From Phycisphaerales bacterium (GTDB lineage Bacteria > Planctomycetota > Phycisphaerae > Phycisphaerales > UBA1924), in NCBI GenBank assembly GCA_029213305.1, contig JARGPA010000003.1, positions 62,001 through 126,000 of the forward strand: a DNA stretch of 64,000 bases, written 5' to 3'. Both the position numbers and the translations under genes were made by a program. Below the pieces are notes generated by a model. The model was not told the DNA's origin. It worked only from the letters and a program-made list of their open reading frames with translations, and searched no databases. Shown one piece after another: positions 1-10,697 of this stretch (within the stretch, counting starts at the first letter, position 1; each line of letters starts with the position of its first letter).

Positions 1-642
1 TTTACCAAGCGGTTGAGTATTGTGCGTCGTTGGAGGGATCAGTGCAAACGGACGAGATTCATTTTCCTGGATCGCGACAAGGAGGTTCATATTCAACCCA
101 GAGAATAAGGGGACTTTACCCGCAACACACACATTGTTGATATGGAGTGTGTCACCCTCTTGAGCTCCATCAGGTTCGTTCGGGTCAAAGAGGACAGCAT
201 CCAATGCTTTGACCATTTTCCCTTGATGTTCTTGCTCTACTGCCTGCATCCACCACCCTTGATCGAATCTTTGTGCTTCGACATCAAATCGAAGCACCGA
301 ATCAAAGCTGGTTGCAGAGAGATAAATATATTGACCGCCATCGAATGCGATCTCATGACAGTGATGGAGATAGTCGCATTTGAATGATCGTAGAATATTG
401 AACTGTTGATCAAATACAAACAGCTCATCTGAAGCCGCGATATAGATCTCATCTCCTACGAAACAAATACCTCGCAACCCTCGACCTTGTCCTCGTCCTT
501 CCCAGTTGATATCAATCCGGTTCCAATCAAGCACCTGGGAAAAAGATCTCTCTTCAAGATCAATCAGATAAGCGCCGCCGTGGGAATCACCTTGTTTCGA
601 AGAACGAACAACATCAGTCATCAAAACAGTTGGTAGAGGCAT
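1..642 (-). CDS. Beta-propeller-like hypothetical protein (C-terminus cut by window edge)
   Basis: An open frame reads leftwards from an ATG at 642 (MPLPTVLMTDVVRSSKQG) to the window edge without a stop, giving 214 codons of an incomplete protein. It lies 6 bp downstream of the acpS stop on the same strand, so it is probably the last visible member of that operon. The residues suggest repeated beta strands of the propeller kind: LRGICFVGDEIYIAASDELFVF followed by HHCHEIAFDGGQYIYLSATS. There is no signal peptide. I cannot name a family with certainty; proteins that report a stored value per blade look like this. The function is unknown. The frame is well supported by its uninterrupted length and coding-like composition. 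Confidence 0.7.
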   Translation of the reverse strand, partial: MPLPTVLMTDVVRSSKQGDSHGGAYLIDLEERSFSQVLDWNRIDINWEGRGQGRGLRGICFVGDEIYIAASDELFVFDQQFNILRSFKCDYLHHCHEIAFDGGQYIYLSATSFDSVLRFDVEAQRFDQGWWMQAVEQEHQGKMVKALDAVLFDPNEPDGAQEGDTLHINNVCVAGKVPLFSGLNMNLLVAIQENESRPFALIPPTTHNTQPLGK

Positions 643-648
643 AAATAA

Positions 649-1032
649 TCATTCGCTCTCTGCGATTACAGTAGCAACCGCGTGGGTAGAAATATGGGTT
701 AACGACAAGTGCCACTTTGAGACACCAAGCTCATCGGCGATCTCTGCAGCTTTCCCAGTGACATTTAATCTTGGTTTGCCAGATTGATCCTTGACGACTT
801 CAATGTCTGTCCATCCAATCCCTTGAGCCCAACCTGTCCCGATCGCTTTAAGTGCGGCTTCTTTCGCCGCGAAACGAGCTGCAAGATGTTCCAGTTGGCG
901 CTTGGGACTCTTTGAATCAACCTGCTCGGTTTCGGTAAAACATCGTTCTAGGAATCGTTCAGGGTGATTACCCAACAAACTTGCGATTCGTGAAGTTTCG
1001 ACGATATCAACGCCGGTCCCGATGATCGGCAT
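649..1032 (-). CDS. acpS: Holo-[acyl-carrier-protein] synthase
   Basis: Transfers 4'-phosphopantetheine from CoA to the serine of acyl carrier protein, activating fatty acid synthesis in the cytoplasm. The protein has 127 residues, the usual AcpS length. It opens with MPIIGTGVDIVETSRI, with Asp9 in GVDIV, and carries Glu58 in ARFAAKEAALKAIG. These are the two Mg2+/CoA-site acidic residues of the family, at the same positions as in E. coli. The C-terminal LSLTHISTHAVATVIAE strand is also typical. The gene follows the FmdB-like gene with a 2 bp gap and belongs to the tail of the chaperone run, so it is probably co-transcribed with it. Confidence 0.95.
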   Translation of the reverse strand: MPIIGTGVDIVETSRIASLLGNHPERFLERCFTETEQVDSKSPKRQLEHLAARFAAKEAALKAIGTGWAQGIGWTDIEVVKDQSGKPRLNVTGKAAEIADELGVSKWHLSLTHISTHAVATVIAESE

Positions 1033-1034
1033 TG

Positions 1035-1364
1035 TTAATCTTTCTTTCCCTTAGCAGGGGATTTAGCAGGTTTAGTCTCTGCTTTTTTCTCAGGCTTTGA
1101 TTCCGTCTTCTTTTCAGACTTTGTCTCTGTCGCTTTTTTAGCAGCCTTCGAATCTTCTTCTTTAGCGCTTGTGTATGACTTTGAGCGATAATCAGTCTCG
1201 TAAAATCCAGACCCCTTAAAGATGACCGCGGAACCAGTCCCGATCAATCGTTCGAGTGTCATCTTGTTGCACTCTGGGCATTTCTTCTTCACGCCTGCAG
1301 ACATGGATTGAAACAGTTCGAACTCATGATCGCAGTCTTTGCATCGATATTCATAAGTTGGCAT
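1035..1364 (-). CDS. FmdB-family zinc ribbon protein with Lys/Ala-rich tail
   Basis: The first about 45 residues form the FmdB/CxxC_CXXC_SSSS putative regulatory zinc ribbon: MPTYEYRCKDCDHEFE, then KKCPECN, giving two CxxC pairs for one zinc. This is followed by RLIGTGSAVIFKGSGFYETDY, the usual end of the domain. Residues from about 70 to 109 are a low-complexity tail of Lys, Ala, Glu and Pro, as in many FmdB proteins. The gene has 2 bp between it and both grpE and acpS. The family function is unsettled. FmdB was first linked to regulation of formamidase genes, but no such role can be read here. Confidence 0.88.
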   Translation of the reverse strand: MPTYEYRCKDCDHEFELFQSMSAGVKKKCPECNKMTLERLIGTGSAVIFKGSGFYETDYRSKSYTSAKEEDSKAAKKATETKSEKKTESKPEKKAETKPAKSPAKGKKD

Positions 1365-1366
1365 AT

Positions 1367-2044
1367 TTAACTCTCCGTAGAATCAGCGGGCTCAGTCGCG
1401 GGTTCAGCTTCGATGCTTGGAACGACGGCGACCTTTGCAGGACGAACAACGCGTTCACCGAGTTTGAATCCCATTCCCATATTCAATGAAATGTGTCCAG
1501 GTTCTACCCCATCTGCTGGTTGTTGCATCATCGCTGAATGCTCTACAGGATTGAACTCGTCTCCAACAACTGGATCAATCGAACTAACTCCATATCCTGA
1601 GAGTAATCTTAAGAACTCTCCGCGAATCATGCGAACACCTTCAATAACTTGTTCTGCAGTCACCTTCTCAGGATCCTGCAACAACGCCATCTCAAAGGTA
1701 TCAAGCAATGGAATCAATGATTGCACTACACCCTGTGTAGCGCTTGTTCGAGCTTCGCGTTCATTTCCTGTTGCACGACGCTGGAAGTTTTGATGATCCG
1801 CTGCTGCTCTGAGCAATTTGTCTTGCAACTCATCACGCTGATTAATCGTGTCAAGCAATGCATCAAGAATCTCAGCGTCTTCTGCTGCGACTTCAATCTC
1901 ATTTGCTTGAGCGAGTTGACGGATTGATTCCATCCTCGCCGCGTGCTCTTCGCGCTCTACTTGCTCTTGATCGATCTTCATGTTTTCAGAATTAGCTTCT
2001 TGATTTTGAATCTGATCGTCTGTTTGATCGTGTGTATCGTTCAT
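1367..2044 (-). CDS. grpE: Nucleotide exchange factor GrpE
   Basis: GrpE drives ADP release from DnaK. An acidic, Gln-rich N-terminus (MNDTHDQTDDQ) leads into a long coiled coil (about residues 25-110). The conserved GrpE core follows: DNFRRR-like DHQNFQRRATGNEREAR, LIPLLDTFEMAL, GVRMIRGEFLRLL, and the beta domain with FNPVEHSAMMQQPADG and GFKLGERVVRPAKVAVV. A TTG at 2065 would add seven residues. I chose the ATG at 2044 as the first conventional start. It is downstream of dnaJ with a 24 bp gap. No dnaK is in the window, so the DnaK partner must be encoded elsewhere. Confidence 0.93.
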   Translation of the reverse strand: MNDTHDQTDDQIQNQEANSENMKIDQEQVEREEHAARMESIRQLAQANEIEVAAEDAEILDALLDTINQRDELQDKLLRAAADHQNFQRRATGNEREARTSATQGVVQSLIPLLDTFEMALLQDPEKVTAEQVIEGVRMIRGEFLRLLSGYGVSSIDPVVGDEFNPVEHSAMMQQPADGVEPGHISLNMGMGFKLGERVVRPAKVAVVPSIEAEPATEPADSTES

Positions 2045-2068
2045 ATCTTGACACTCATTTCTCAAATA

Positions 2069-3214
2069 TTAGCCACCGATGAAATCGGTGATCTTCTTCC
2101 AGAACCCATGTGATTCTGGATTGACATGCTTATCTTCTGTTTCTGCAAAGTCTCGCAATAGATCTTCTTGCTTCTTTGTCAGCTTCTTGGGGGTTTCGAT
2201 TTTCGTAACTACGATCAAATCACCCATGTGTCCATTGCGTAAGTTCGGTAAACCCGCGTCATCAATCCGGAAGAGTTCTCCATACTGAGTCCCCTTCTTG
2301 ATCTTTAGAGTTCGCTTACCATCAATCGTTGGGACTTCAACCTCAGCACCAAGCGATGCTTGTGTAAATGAGATCGGCATTTCCATCAACAGATGATCAC
2401 CGTCGCGTTCGAAGAAATCGTGCGCCTTGACACGAACAACGACATGGAGATCTCCACGCATCCCTTGCCCGTTGGGTGATTGTTCCGCGCTAGGTGGTTC
2501 ACCTTCTCCTGGAACACGAACCGCTTGTCCATCATGAATCCCTGCTGGGATTTTGACACTCAGTGAGCGCTTCTTACCGATACGCCCCTTGCCATGACAT
2601 TGATCGCATTTATCCTTGATCATCTTTCCTCGGCCGCGACATGTCGGACATGCAACAACCATCCGGAACATTCCCCCGAGTCCTGCTTGTTGGACCTTGC
2701 CCTGTCCTTGACAGGTATCACAAGTGATCGGTTCCGTTCCGGGTTTGGCGCCGCTACCAGTACAGGTATCGCAGATGTCCATGCGTGTGAACTCGACATC
2801 CTTGCTGACACCAGTAGAGACTTCCTTGAGATCTAGCACGACTTCGGTTTCCAGATCGTATCCACGAGCTGGGCCTCTGCGTTGAGCTCTGCCCCCGCCT
2901 CCTCCGCCGCCGAAGATGTCGTTGAACATCGAGAAGATGTCGTCAACATTCATACGATTGAAGTCGTGTCCTGCAGCGCCGTGTCCACGCAACCCCTCAT
3001 GACCGTACTGGTCATAGATCTTGCGTTTGGAATCATCCGAAAGCACTTCGTATGCTTCGGCGCACTCCTTGAACTTCTGCTCAGCTTCCTTGTCATCGGG
3101 GTTGCGATCCGGATGAAACTTCATCGCGAGTCGGCGGTATGAGCGTTTGATCTCATCGCCGTCAGCCGATCGTTCAACGCTGAGTACTTCGTAATAGTCG
3201 CGGGTTGTTGGCAT
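2069..3214 (-). CDS. dnaJ: Chaperone protein DnaJ
   Basis: Full-length type I J-protein that delivers substrates to DnaK and stimulates its ATPase. Order: J domain in the first 70 residues with the HPD motif ([11 protein letters not shown]); a Gly/Phe-rich segment with [14 protein letters not shown]; four zinc-finger repeats [24 protein letters not shown] and CDQCHGKG; then the two beta-barrel client domains and a short C-terminus ([13 protein letters not shown]). The start is the ATG at 3214 ([11 protein letters not shown]), as a TTG six bases earlier adds only two residues. The gene lies 54 bp after groEL2 and 24 bp before grpE. Confidence 0.96.
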   Translation of the reverse strand: MPTTRDYYEVLSVERSADGDEIKRSYRRLAMKFHPDRNPDDKEAEQKFKECAEAYEVLSDDSKRKIYDQYGHEGLRGHGAAGHDFNRMNVDDIFSMFNDIFGGGGGGGRAQRRGPARGYDLETEVVLDLKEVSTGVSKDVEFTRMDICDTCTGSGAKPGTEPITCDTCQGQGKVQQAGLGGMFRMVVACPTCRGRGKMIKDKCDQCHGKGRIGKKRSLSVKIPAGIHDGQAVRVPGEGEPPSAEQSPNGQGMRGDLHVVVRVKAHDFFERDGDHLLMEMPISFTQASLGAEVEVPTIDGKRTLKIKKGTQYGELFRIDDAGLPNLRNGHMGDLIVVTKIETPKKLTKKQEDLLRDFAETEDKHVNPESHGFWKKITDFIGG

Positions 3215-3268
3215 AATCAAACCCCCACCGTTTCCGATGAGGGCTTGGAATTGTTCATTGAATCAAGA

Positions 3269-4882
3269 TTAGCTCACTGCGCCAATAACAGGCTCAGTGT
3301 CTTCTTTAAGATCAGTCAACATCACATCAGTTGTGAGCATCAAACCCGAAACCGAAGCAGCGTTGATGATCGCGCTCTTCGCGACCAAAGCTGGATCGAT
3401 GATCCCTGCTTTCACGAGATCGGTGTAATCACCAGTCGCTGCGTTGAGTCCGAAGTTGCCTTCTTCTTCCAGGACGGTATCGACTGCGAGATCGCCGTCG
3501 AATCCTGCGTTTGTTGCAATCTGGTATGCAGGAGCAGTCAAAGCACGAGCGAGGATTTCGAAACCGAATCGTTCATCGCCCTTAACCTTCTTGGTACCTG
3601 CTTCAACAGCGCTGATCGCACGGAGCATTGAGACGCCGCCACCTGGGATGTATCCCTCTTTTGCAGCAGCGCGTGTTGCGTGGAGCGCGTCGTCGACGAG
3701 ATCCTTAGTTGCTTTCATTTCAGTTTCGGACATGCCTCCAACTGAGATGATTGCGACGCCGCCGGTAAGCTTCGCGTGACGCTCCATGAGTTTTTCACGA
3801 TCGTAGTCTGAAGTTGACTTTTCGTGTTGTGCCATGATCTGAGCAGCGCGTGCTTGGATGTCAGCTTTTTTGCCTCCACCTTGGACGATGGTTGTGTTGC
3901 CCTTGTCAATCACGATACGTTTCGCAGTACCGAGTTCTTTGAGCTCAATTGATTCGAGTGATCGTCCAAGGTCTTCACCAAAGTAAGTACCCTTGGTCAA
4001 GACTGCGATATCTTCGAGCATCGCTTTGCGGCGATCACCAAACCCCGGAGCTTTCACAGCTGCGATATTGAGCATTCCACGAAGACGGTTCACAACGAGC
4101 GCTGCGAGTGCTTCGTTTTCTACATCTTCTGCGATCACCAACAAAGGCTTGCTTGATGCAGCAACCTTGTTGAGCAACGGAAGCAAGTCAGCAAGGTTGC
4201 TGATCTTCTTTTCGTGGATCAAGATCAATGCGTCTTCGAGCACACATTCACCAGTCTTGGGATCAGTCATGAAGTAAGGGGAAAGGTAACCCTTATCGAA
4301 CTGCATACCTTCGACATAATCGAGAGTAGTTTCTGACCCTTTACCATCTTCAACTTCGACGACGCCGTCAGCGCCAACCTTTGAGATTGCTTCTGCAATG
4401 AGCTCGCCTACAGCAACATCGTGGTTTGCGGAAACAGTAGCAACCTTCTTGAAGTCGGCCTTACCCTTACATGGAACTGCGAGATCGTTGATCGCTTCAG
4501 CAGCAACCTGCGCCGCCTTGTTGATTCCGCGTTGAACATGAACCGGGTTTGCACCCGCTGCGACAACTTTCAATCCTTCAGTGAAGATTGCTTGAGCAAG
4601 AACTGTTGCACATGTTGTGCCGTCGCCTGCCTTGTCTGCAGTTTTTTTCGCGACTTGATAAAGCATCTTTGCGCCCATGGATTCGAACTGCTGTGGAAGT
4701 TCAACTTCCTTTGCAACCGAGACGCCGTCTTTGGTCACGTGTGGACCGCCGTACGCTTTTTCGATCACGACATGCTTACCTGCAGGTCCCATGGTGCATT
4801 TGACCGCGTCTGCGATTTTGTCGACACCTTTTTTCATTTCGAGAAGCGCTTTGTCCTCGAACATAATCTGTTTAGTACCCAT
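3269..4882 (-). CDS. groEL2: Chaperonin GroEL, second copy without Gly-Met tail
   Basis: A 60 kDa chaperonin of 537 residues. It keeps the nucleotide-binding elements [13 protein letters not shown] and [17 protein letters not shown], and the catalytic Asp in [15 protein letters not shown]. It differs at many positions from the first copy (5278-7053). It ends in [14 protein letters not shown] and lacks the flexible Gly-Gly-Met tail that normally projects into the cavity. AAGGAG stands a few bases before its ATG at 4882. It is 35 bp after groES in the same direction, so both GroELs probably share this co-chaperonin. Divergent second GroELs elsewhere are often specialised; specialisation here is inference. 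Confidence 0.95.
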   Translation of the reverse strand: MGTKQIMFEDKALLEMKKGVDKIADAVKCTMGPAGKHVVIEKAYGGPHVTKDGVSVAKEVELPQQFESMGAKMLYQVAKKTADKAGDGTTCATVLAQAIFTEGLKVVAAGANPVHVQRGINKAAQVAAEAINDLAVPCKGKADFKKVATVSANHDVAVGELIAEAISKVGADGVVEVEDGKGSETTLDYVEGMQFDKGYLSPYFMTDPKTGECVLEDALILIHEKKISNLADLLPLLNKVAASSKPLLVIAEDVENEALAALVVNRLRGMLNIAAVKAPGFGDRRKAMLEDIAVLTKGTYFGEDLGRSLESIELKELGTAKRIVIDKGNTTIVQGGGKKADIQARAAQIMAQHEKSTSDYDREKLMERHAKLTGGVAIISVGGMSETEMKATKDLVDDALHATRAAAKEGYIPGGGVSMLRAISAVEAGTKKVKGDERFGFEILARALTAPAYQIATNAGFDGDLAVDTVLEEEGNFGLNAATGDYTDLVKAGIIDPALVAKSAIINAASVSGLMLTTDVMLTDLKEDTEPVIGAVS

Positions 4883-4917
4883 ATCAATGCTCCTTTGGAG
4901 TCTGAAATCGTTTTTGA

Positions 4918-5208
4918 TTAGCCTTGAACAACACCGAGGAGTTCCGATTCACGAAGGATCAAGTGCTCAACACCCTTCACTTCGACTTCGGTTCCGCCGT
5001 AGGTTGAGTAGACAACCGTGTCACCCTTTGACACGCTCATCTCAGCGCGAGTTCCGTTTTCGAGGCGCTTGCCTGGACCAACTGCTACGACTACGCCGTG
5101 GATTGGTTTTTCTTTGCTCGACTCAGGGAGGTAGAGCCCTGAAGCAGTGACGGTTTCTGGTTCAACTGGTTTAACCAGTACGCGATCTTCAAGTGGTTTA
5201 ACTGCCAT
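4918..5208 (-). CDS. groES: Co-chaperonin GroES
   Basis: Ten-kDa lid of the chaperonin, 96 residues from the ATG at 5208 ([18 protein letters not shown]). A TTG five codons upstream exists, but GGAG lies eight bases before this ATG. The mobile loop that contacts GroEL is seen as [18 protein letters not shown]. The barrel follows with [11 protein letters not shown] and [18 protein letters not shown]. It sits between the two groEL genes, with about 70 bp on the groEL1 side and 35 bp on the groEL2 side. Confidence 0.96.
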   Translation of the reverse strand: MAVKPLEDRVLVKPVEPETVTASGLYLPESSKEKPIHGVVVAVGPGKRLENGTRAEMSVSKGDTVVYSTYGGTEVEVKGVEHLILRESELLGVVQG

Positions 5209-5277
5209 TATTTGTTTCTCCAAACTGCTGATGCAGATGTGTTATGTTTGATGATTGTGAACGCGAAAGACAGGTTT

Positions 5278-7101
<1,824 letters not shown>

Positions 7102-7128
7102 TCAATGATGCGATAGCGCACCGTCTGC

Positions 7129-7156
7129 CCAATACCTATGGCAATCCCTGTGCCAA
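7129..7156 (-). promoter_or_regulatory. Possible vegetative promoter for groEL1
   Basis: On the minus strand TTGGCA (7156-7151) is separated by 16 bp from TATTGG (7134-7129), a fair -35 and a weak -10. It sits about 75 bp before the groEL1 ATG and overlaps the TGGCA/TGCCA inverted repeat. No heat-shock sigma-32 consensus was seen. Confidence 0.3.
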
Positions 7157-7370
7157 CTCTTGATCACTGTTCTCCTCAACAACTGAGCACAGGACTCAAT
7201 TTGTCCCCATTTACCCTGCCTCCGATGTCAGAGAGTAAAAATCCTATGCCAATCTGGCAGATCGAATGGTCGTCTTCAGAGCCCGCAAACCGAGATTTGG
7301 TATGCTATCATCTGACCTCAGCTCGTCAGGACGGCCGTTGAGACAGATTGATCCTTGAGGATGGATACAC

Positions 7371-7769
7371 ATGCTGACACTTGCAGCTTCAAATGAAATT
7401 GGTGCATACCTTCCCATCTTGCTGATGATCCTTGGAGCAATCGGCTTCGGGGTAATGAACTTGGTTGCATCGTTTGTACTCGGCCCACGCAGAGCAGGTT
7501 CTCGCAAGGGTGAAACCTACGAATCAGGCATGGACAATGTCGGCACTGCTCGTAAACGCTTTAATATCCGCTTTTACCTGATCGCGATGGTCTTCCTGGT
7601 GTTTGATGTGGAAGTGATCTTCCTCTACCCATGGGCGCAAACATTTACAAGTCTCGATCCAATGTCAGACGCTTCGAAGATATGGCTTCTCAGAATCCTC
7701 TTCTTCTTGTTTACAACGCTTGTTGCATACATCTACGGATATCGCAAAGGCGTATTTAAGTTCGATTGA
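7371..7769 (+). CDS. nuoA: NADH-quinone oxidoreductase subunit A
   Basis: Small membrane subunit of respiratory complex I, 132 residues. Three membrane helices are visible: about residues 11-35 (LPILLMILGAIGFGVMNLVAS), 62-85 (FYLIAMVFLVFDVEVIFLYPW) and 98-120 (WLLRILFFLFTTLVAYIYGY). Between the first two is the family signature GPRRAGSRKGETYESGMDNVG, including the conserved YESG. The Asp/Glu of FDVEVIFLYPW in helix 2 are the conserved acidic pair. A GAGG lies about 12 bases before the ATG. It is not followed by nuoB, which is unusual (see findings). Confidence 0.95.
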   Translation: MLTLAASNEIGAYLPILLMILGAIGFGVMNLVASFVLGPRRAGSRKGETYESGMDNVGTARKRFNIRFYLIAMVFLVFDVEVIFLYPWAQTFTSLDPMSDASKIWLLRILFFLFTTLVAYIYGYRKGVFKFD

Positions 7770-7822
7770 TCGGACCAGATGCACGAAATCTGGATCAGAT
7801 CGCTCATTCCAGGCGTACATCC

Positions 7823-8290
7823 ATGCAGATGAATCAACAGGACGAGCGACGAATCGAACGAACATCACCATTACAGGCGTCGCTGGGAGACCGGATCGGC
7901 GCTGGGGTAATATCGTTGATGTGTCTCGCAGTATTGATTATTGCTGCTTGGTTAAACCCCTCATCTGATGGACACGGGACACATACCCAACTTGGACTAT
8001 CTCCGTGTATGTGGGTTGTCGCACTTGATAAACCTTGCCCGACATGTGGCATGACGACATCGTTTACTCACGCTGGTGAAGGATCATGGTTCATTTCTGC
8101 AAAGACTCAACCAATGGGCACGCTACTCGTCATAATGACAACGGTAGTATTCTGGGGATCAACAGTACAAGCAGTGAGTGGCGCAAGAATCAACAGCACA
8201 ATTCAGCCTGCTCTTAGACCTCGCTTTTTCCTTGTCCTTGGAATCATGTTACTACTTGCTTGGTTTTACAAAATTGCGACTTGGCAATAA
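7823..8290 (+). CDS. DUF2752 membrane protein
   Basis: Recognised by the DUF2752 core: LGLSPCMWVVALDKPCPTCGMTTSF, with the conserved CPxCGMTxS motif. Three hydrophobic helices are seen: near the N-terminus (GVISLMCLAVLIIAAWL), in the middle (GTLLVIMTTVVFWGSTV) and at the C-terminus (FFLVLGIMLLLAWFYKI). From the ATG at 7823 the protein has 155 residues. A TTG overlapping the nuoA stop would add 19 residues with no domain support. The family function is unknown. It begins about 50 bp after nuoA and is probably transcribed with it. Confidence 0.82.
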   Translation: MQMNQQDERRIERTSPLQASLGDRIGAGVISLMCLAVLIIAAWLNPSSDGHGTHTQLGLSPCMWVVALDKPCPTCGMTTSFTHAGEGSWFISAKTQPMGTLLVIMTTVVFWGSTVQAVSGARINSTIQPALRPRFFLVLGIMLLLAWFYKIATWQ

Positions 8291-8322
8291 CCCTCTTTCC
8301 ATATCGCAAAGGAATATTCAAC

Positions 8323-9012
8323 ATGCACACACACGCTCGCCTCCGAACCTCATTCACATTTAGATCCGTATGTACGTGGATGTGCTCATTGATCATGATC
8401 TCACAACTATCGGGATGCATCATCGGCGCCGCGATTGGCGGGATGGCCGAATCCGCTCATCGTACAGGCAAGCACGAAGTAGAAGCAGAATACACAGGGA
8501 TTTCAGAGCATTCCTTCACTGTAGTTGTTTCTGTCGATCGTTTAATCGAAGCAAGCAACCCGGGAACAACTGCTCGATTGACTCAGAGAATAAATGATCG
8601 TCTGATTCAAAACGGCAACCCAACATTCGCAATTCCAAGCAGAGACTTGCTCTCCGTTTTGTACAACACTCCACAATGGATTGCAATGCCCAAAGGCGAA
8701 GTCGCAGAAATGCTCGGCGTTGAACGCCTCGTCGTGTTTGAGCTTATCGAATTCAGTTTGCACGAACCCGGGAACCAGTATATTTGGGATGGTTCAGCAG
8801 CAGGAGTCGTTACTGTCTATGAATCCGATTCAGGGTTTCCAGACGATCCTGTCTTTGAAAAATCTATCCGAGTCAAGTTCCCAGACTCAACAGGATTCAT
8901 GAGAAGCGATATCCCCGAAACCGCAGTCAACACTGAACTCTCTAACCGTTTGGTGAACAGAGTATCGTGGTTGTTCTACACACATGAAGAATCAAATGTC
9001 ATCCCTTATTGA
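8323..9012 (+). CDS. Lipoprotein, paralogue of the next gene
   Basis: Starts at ATG 8323 after AAGGAAT. The N-terminus has a hydrophobic stretch ending in the lipobox LSGC, so it is an exported lipoprotein. After a glycine-rich patch (IIGAAIGGMAE) it has a soluble domain with VDRLIEASNPGTTARLTQRINDRLI, IPSRDLLSVL, EVAEMLGVERLVVFELIEFSL and a C-terminal SWLFYTHEE. The order of these segments matches the downstream gene, showing an old tandem duplication. The alternation of helices and strands resembles outer-membrane-associated lipoproteins of the LpoB/CsgG kind, but I cannot assign a family. The function is unknown. Confidence 0.78.
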   Translation: MHTHARLRTSFTFRSVCTWMCSLIMISQLSGCIIGAAIGGMAESAHRTGKHEVEAEYTGISEHSFTVVVSVDRLIEASNPGTTARLTQRINDRLIQNGNPTFAIPSRDLLSVLYNTPQWIAMPKGEVAEMLGVERLVVFELIEFSLHEPGNQYIWDGSAAGVVTVYESDSGFPDDPVFEKSIRVKFPDSTGFMRSDIPETAVNTELSNRLVNRVSWLFYTHEESNVIPY

Positions 9013-9709
9013 ACAATCAAAACTCATGCAAAGAATATACATGGCTAACTCAATACATAAAATACCAACACTTTCATGGATGCTCATCGGGTTCATTTCT
9101 TTGCTCACCCTCATTCCAGGTTGCAATGTGATTACTCCTGTTGCATATGCAATTCATGGCCCGCAAAAAATCGATCCAGTCTACACCCTCACAGAAGAAC
9201 TTAAAACAGTCGTCTTTGTTGACGACCCGTCAAGCCGAGTCACTCAGCGAAGACTTCGATACTCAATCGCAGACCGTGCAACCAAAGAACTGCTCGCAAA
9301 GCGAATCTTAGTAGATATGCTTGATCCGCGTGGGATATTGACCGCTGCGAGTAGTGAACGATACGGTGAGCTCAGCTCCATCGCGGACTTGGGAAAATCT
9401 GTAGGCGCAGACATCGTGATATACGCTGTGGTAACCGAGTTCTCATTAACTCCTGAAACAGGATCATATATTCCACAAGCGATGCTCCGAGTGAAGATTA
9501 TTGATGTGGCGAGTGGTGAACGGATCTGGCCTGACGATGAGATGGGACATGTTGCGAATATCCAGATGCCTCAACGAGCAGGTGCCGCGGCACAGAAGAG
9601 CGGAGATCGAATCGAAACTGAGCAAGAACTCGCTCAAAGAGCAGGACTCGGATTAGCTCAGCTTTTCTACAAACATGAGATCACCGAGACGGTATTATTC
9701 GGTAGGTGA
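8984..9709 (+). CDS. Lipoprotein, paralogue of the previous gene
   Basis: Overlaps the end of the previous gene. Several starts are possible (8984, 8996, 9026, 9041), and 9041 would give the shortest signal peptide. The signal segment ends in the lipobox TLIPGC. The mature part shares the layout of its neighbour: VTQRRLRYSIADRATKEL, DPRGILTAASSERY, SVGADIVIYAVVTEFSL and a C-terminal LAQLFYKHEITE. Thus the pair are paralogues kept side by side. The GVERLVVFEL/GADIVIYAVV segment looks like a buried beta strand. A shared envelope complex is plausible but unproven. The function is unknown. Confidence 0.78.
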   Translation: MKNQMSSLIEQSKLMQRIYMANSIHKIPTLSWMLIGFISLLTLIPGCNVITPVAYAIHGPQKIDPVYTLTEELKTVVFVDDPSSRVTQRRLRYSIADRATKELLAKRILVDMLDPRGILTAASSERYGELSSIADLGKSVGADIVIYAVVTEFSLTPETGSYIPQAMLRVKIIDVASGERIWPDDEMGHVANIQMPQRAGAAAQKSGDRIETEQELAQRAGLGLAQLFYKHEITETVLFGR

Positions 9710-10695
9710 ATAAACCAATCTCCAATCCCGATGTAATCCACCTGGTCGCATGCCCAAGTGAGTTCGCCAACGGCCGCTCACTCGGTAGACTTATCCCTGC
9801 AATCCTCTGTGCTCGTGCGATCGAATCACAACTTACCCCACCAGGTTTGGTAATCCTTGTCGGCGATCAATCCTGCGAGTTTCAAGCAAAACGACTCGGT
9901 TTGCAATGGCACCTTCGAATTGCTCCCCCACTTGGAATCCCCAAGTTAATCCATCGACGGGTTAAGCATCTTACATCGAAAGCATCACGCGTAATTTGCT
10001 GGAATGACGAACTTGCTCCGCTACTGAGTGGGATACCTGCAGAGCTTGATCTCATCTCAACATCTCCCAAACGCATGACAGGGTATGTGAGTAAACGAGT
10101 CTCTATTCGAGTGTTTGAATCCTCCGATGAGCAAGCTTGGGAAGATCGTGGACTCCAAGCAAGAGTTGACCGATTACTCCCTTCGATTCTCGACAATATA
10201 AACGATTCAATTCAGCCTATGAATAGAGCTCAGCTTGATCTCGACCCAAACTCCATGTGCATTGGAGTGCTCGCAGATCGTCCATGTGATGTTGATGCAA
10301 GAGAGCTTGCGTTCCTACTTGGACTACTCAACGCGTCAGGTTATTCGTTGACAGGGGTAGTACCCAATACCTCGAGCCATCTCCCCGCTGCTCGCCGACA
10401 CCATCGTGGACTCGGATCACGATTCCACTTACTTGTAACGACAGACCCTGTAACTTCCTTACTTCCGATCTTCGATGCACTCATACATCCATGTTTCGAT
10501 GGCTCAGGTTCTTCATTACTGATCGAACGGATGTGTGAAAACGCAGATGTCCCTGTACTTCGTCTAAAGCAATCTGGAAGAGAAGGACTATCAAGAGCTC
10601 CAGGAGTTGCAGGGCCAATCATTGAACAACTTGATGAAATGATCGAATCGAATCGAGCAGATCTCACTGTTCAAGATCTACCTGCTCATGTTTAA
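9706..10695 (+). CDS. Hypothetical protein, possibly glycosyltransferase-like (GT-B fold)
   Basis: Starts with a GTG whose bases overlap the preceding stop codon (GTGA), so it is translationally coupled to the lipoprotein gene. The 329 residues show an alpha/beta pattern with two halves: an N-terminal part with VIHLVACPSEFANGRSLGRL and GLVILVGDQSCEF, and a C-terminal part with IGVLADRPCDVDARELAFLLG and FDALIHPCFDGSGSSLLIERM. The last piece resembles the donor-site region of GT4 glycosyltransferases (acidic residue followed by a helix, then DVPVLRL). No catalytic motif is certain. A tyrosine phosphatase gene follows directly. Confidence 0.6.
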   Translation: MNKPISNPDVIHLVACPSEFANGRSLGRLIPAILCARAIESQLTPPGLVILVGDQSCEFQAKRLGLQWHLRIAPPLGIPKLIHRRVKHLTSKASRVICWNDELAPLLSGIPAELDLISTSPKRMTGYVSKRVSIRVFESSDEQAWEDRGLQARVDRLLPSILDNINDSIQPMNRAQLDLDPNSMCIGVLADRPCDVDARELAFLLGLLNASGYSLTGVVPNTSSHLPAARRHHRGLGSRFHLLVTTDPVTSLLPIFDALIHPCFDGSGSSLLIERMCENADVPVLRLKQSGREGLSRAPGVAGPIIEQLDEMIESNRADLTVQDLPAHV

Positions 10696-10697
10696 TC

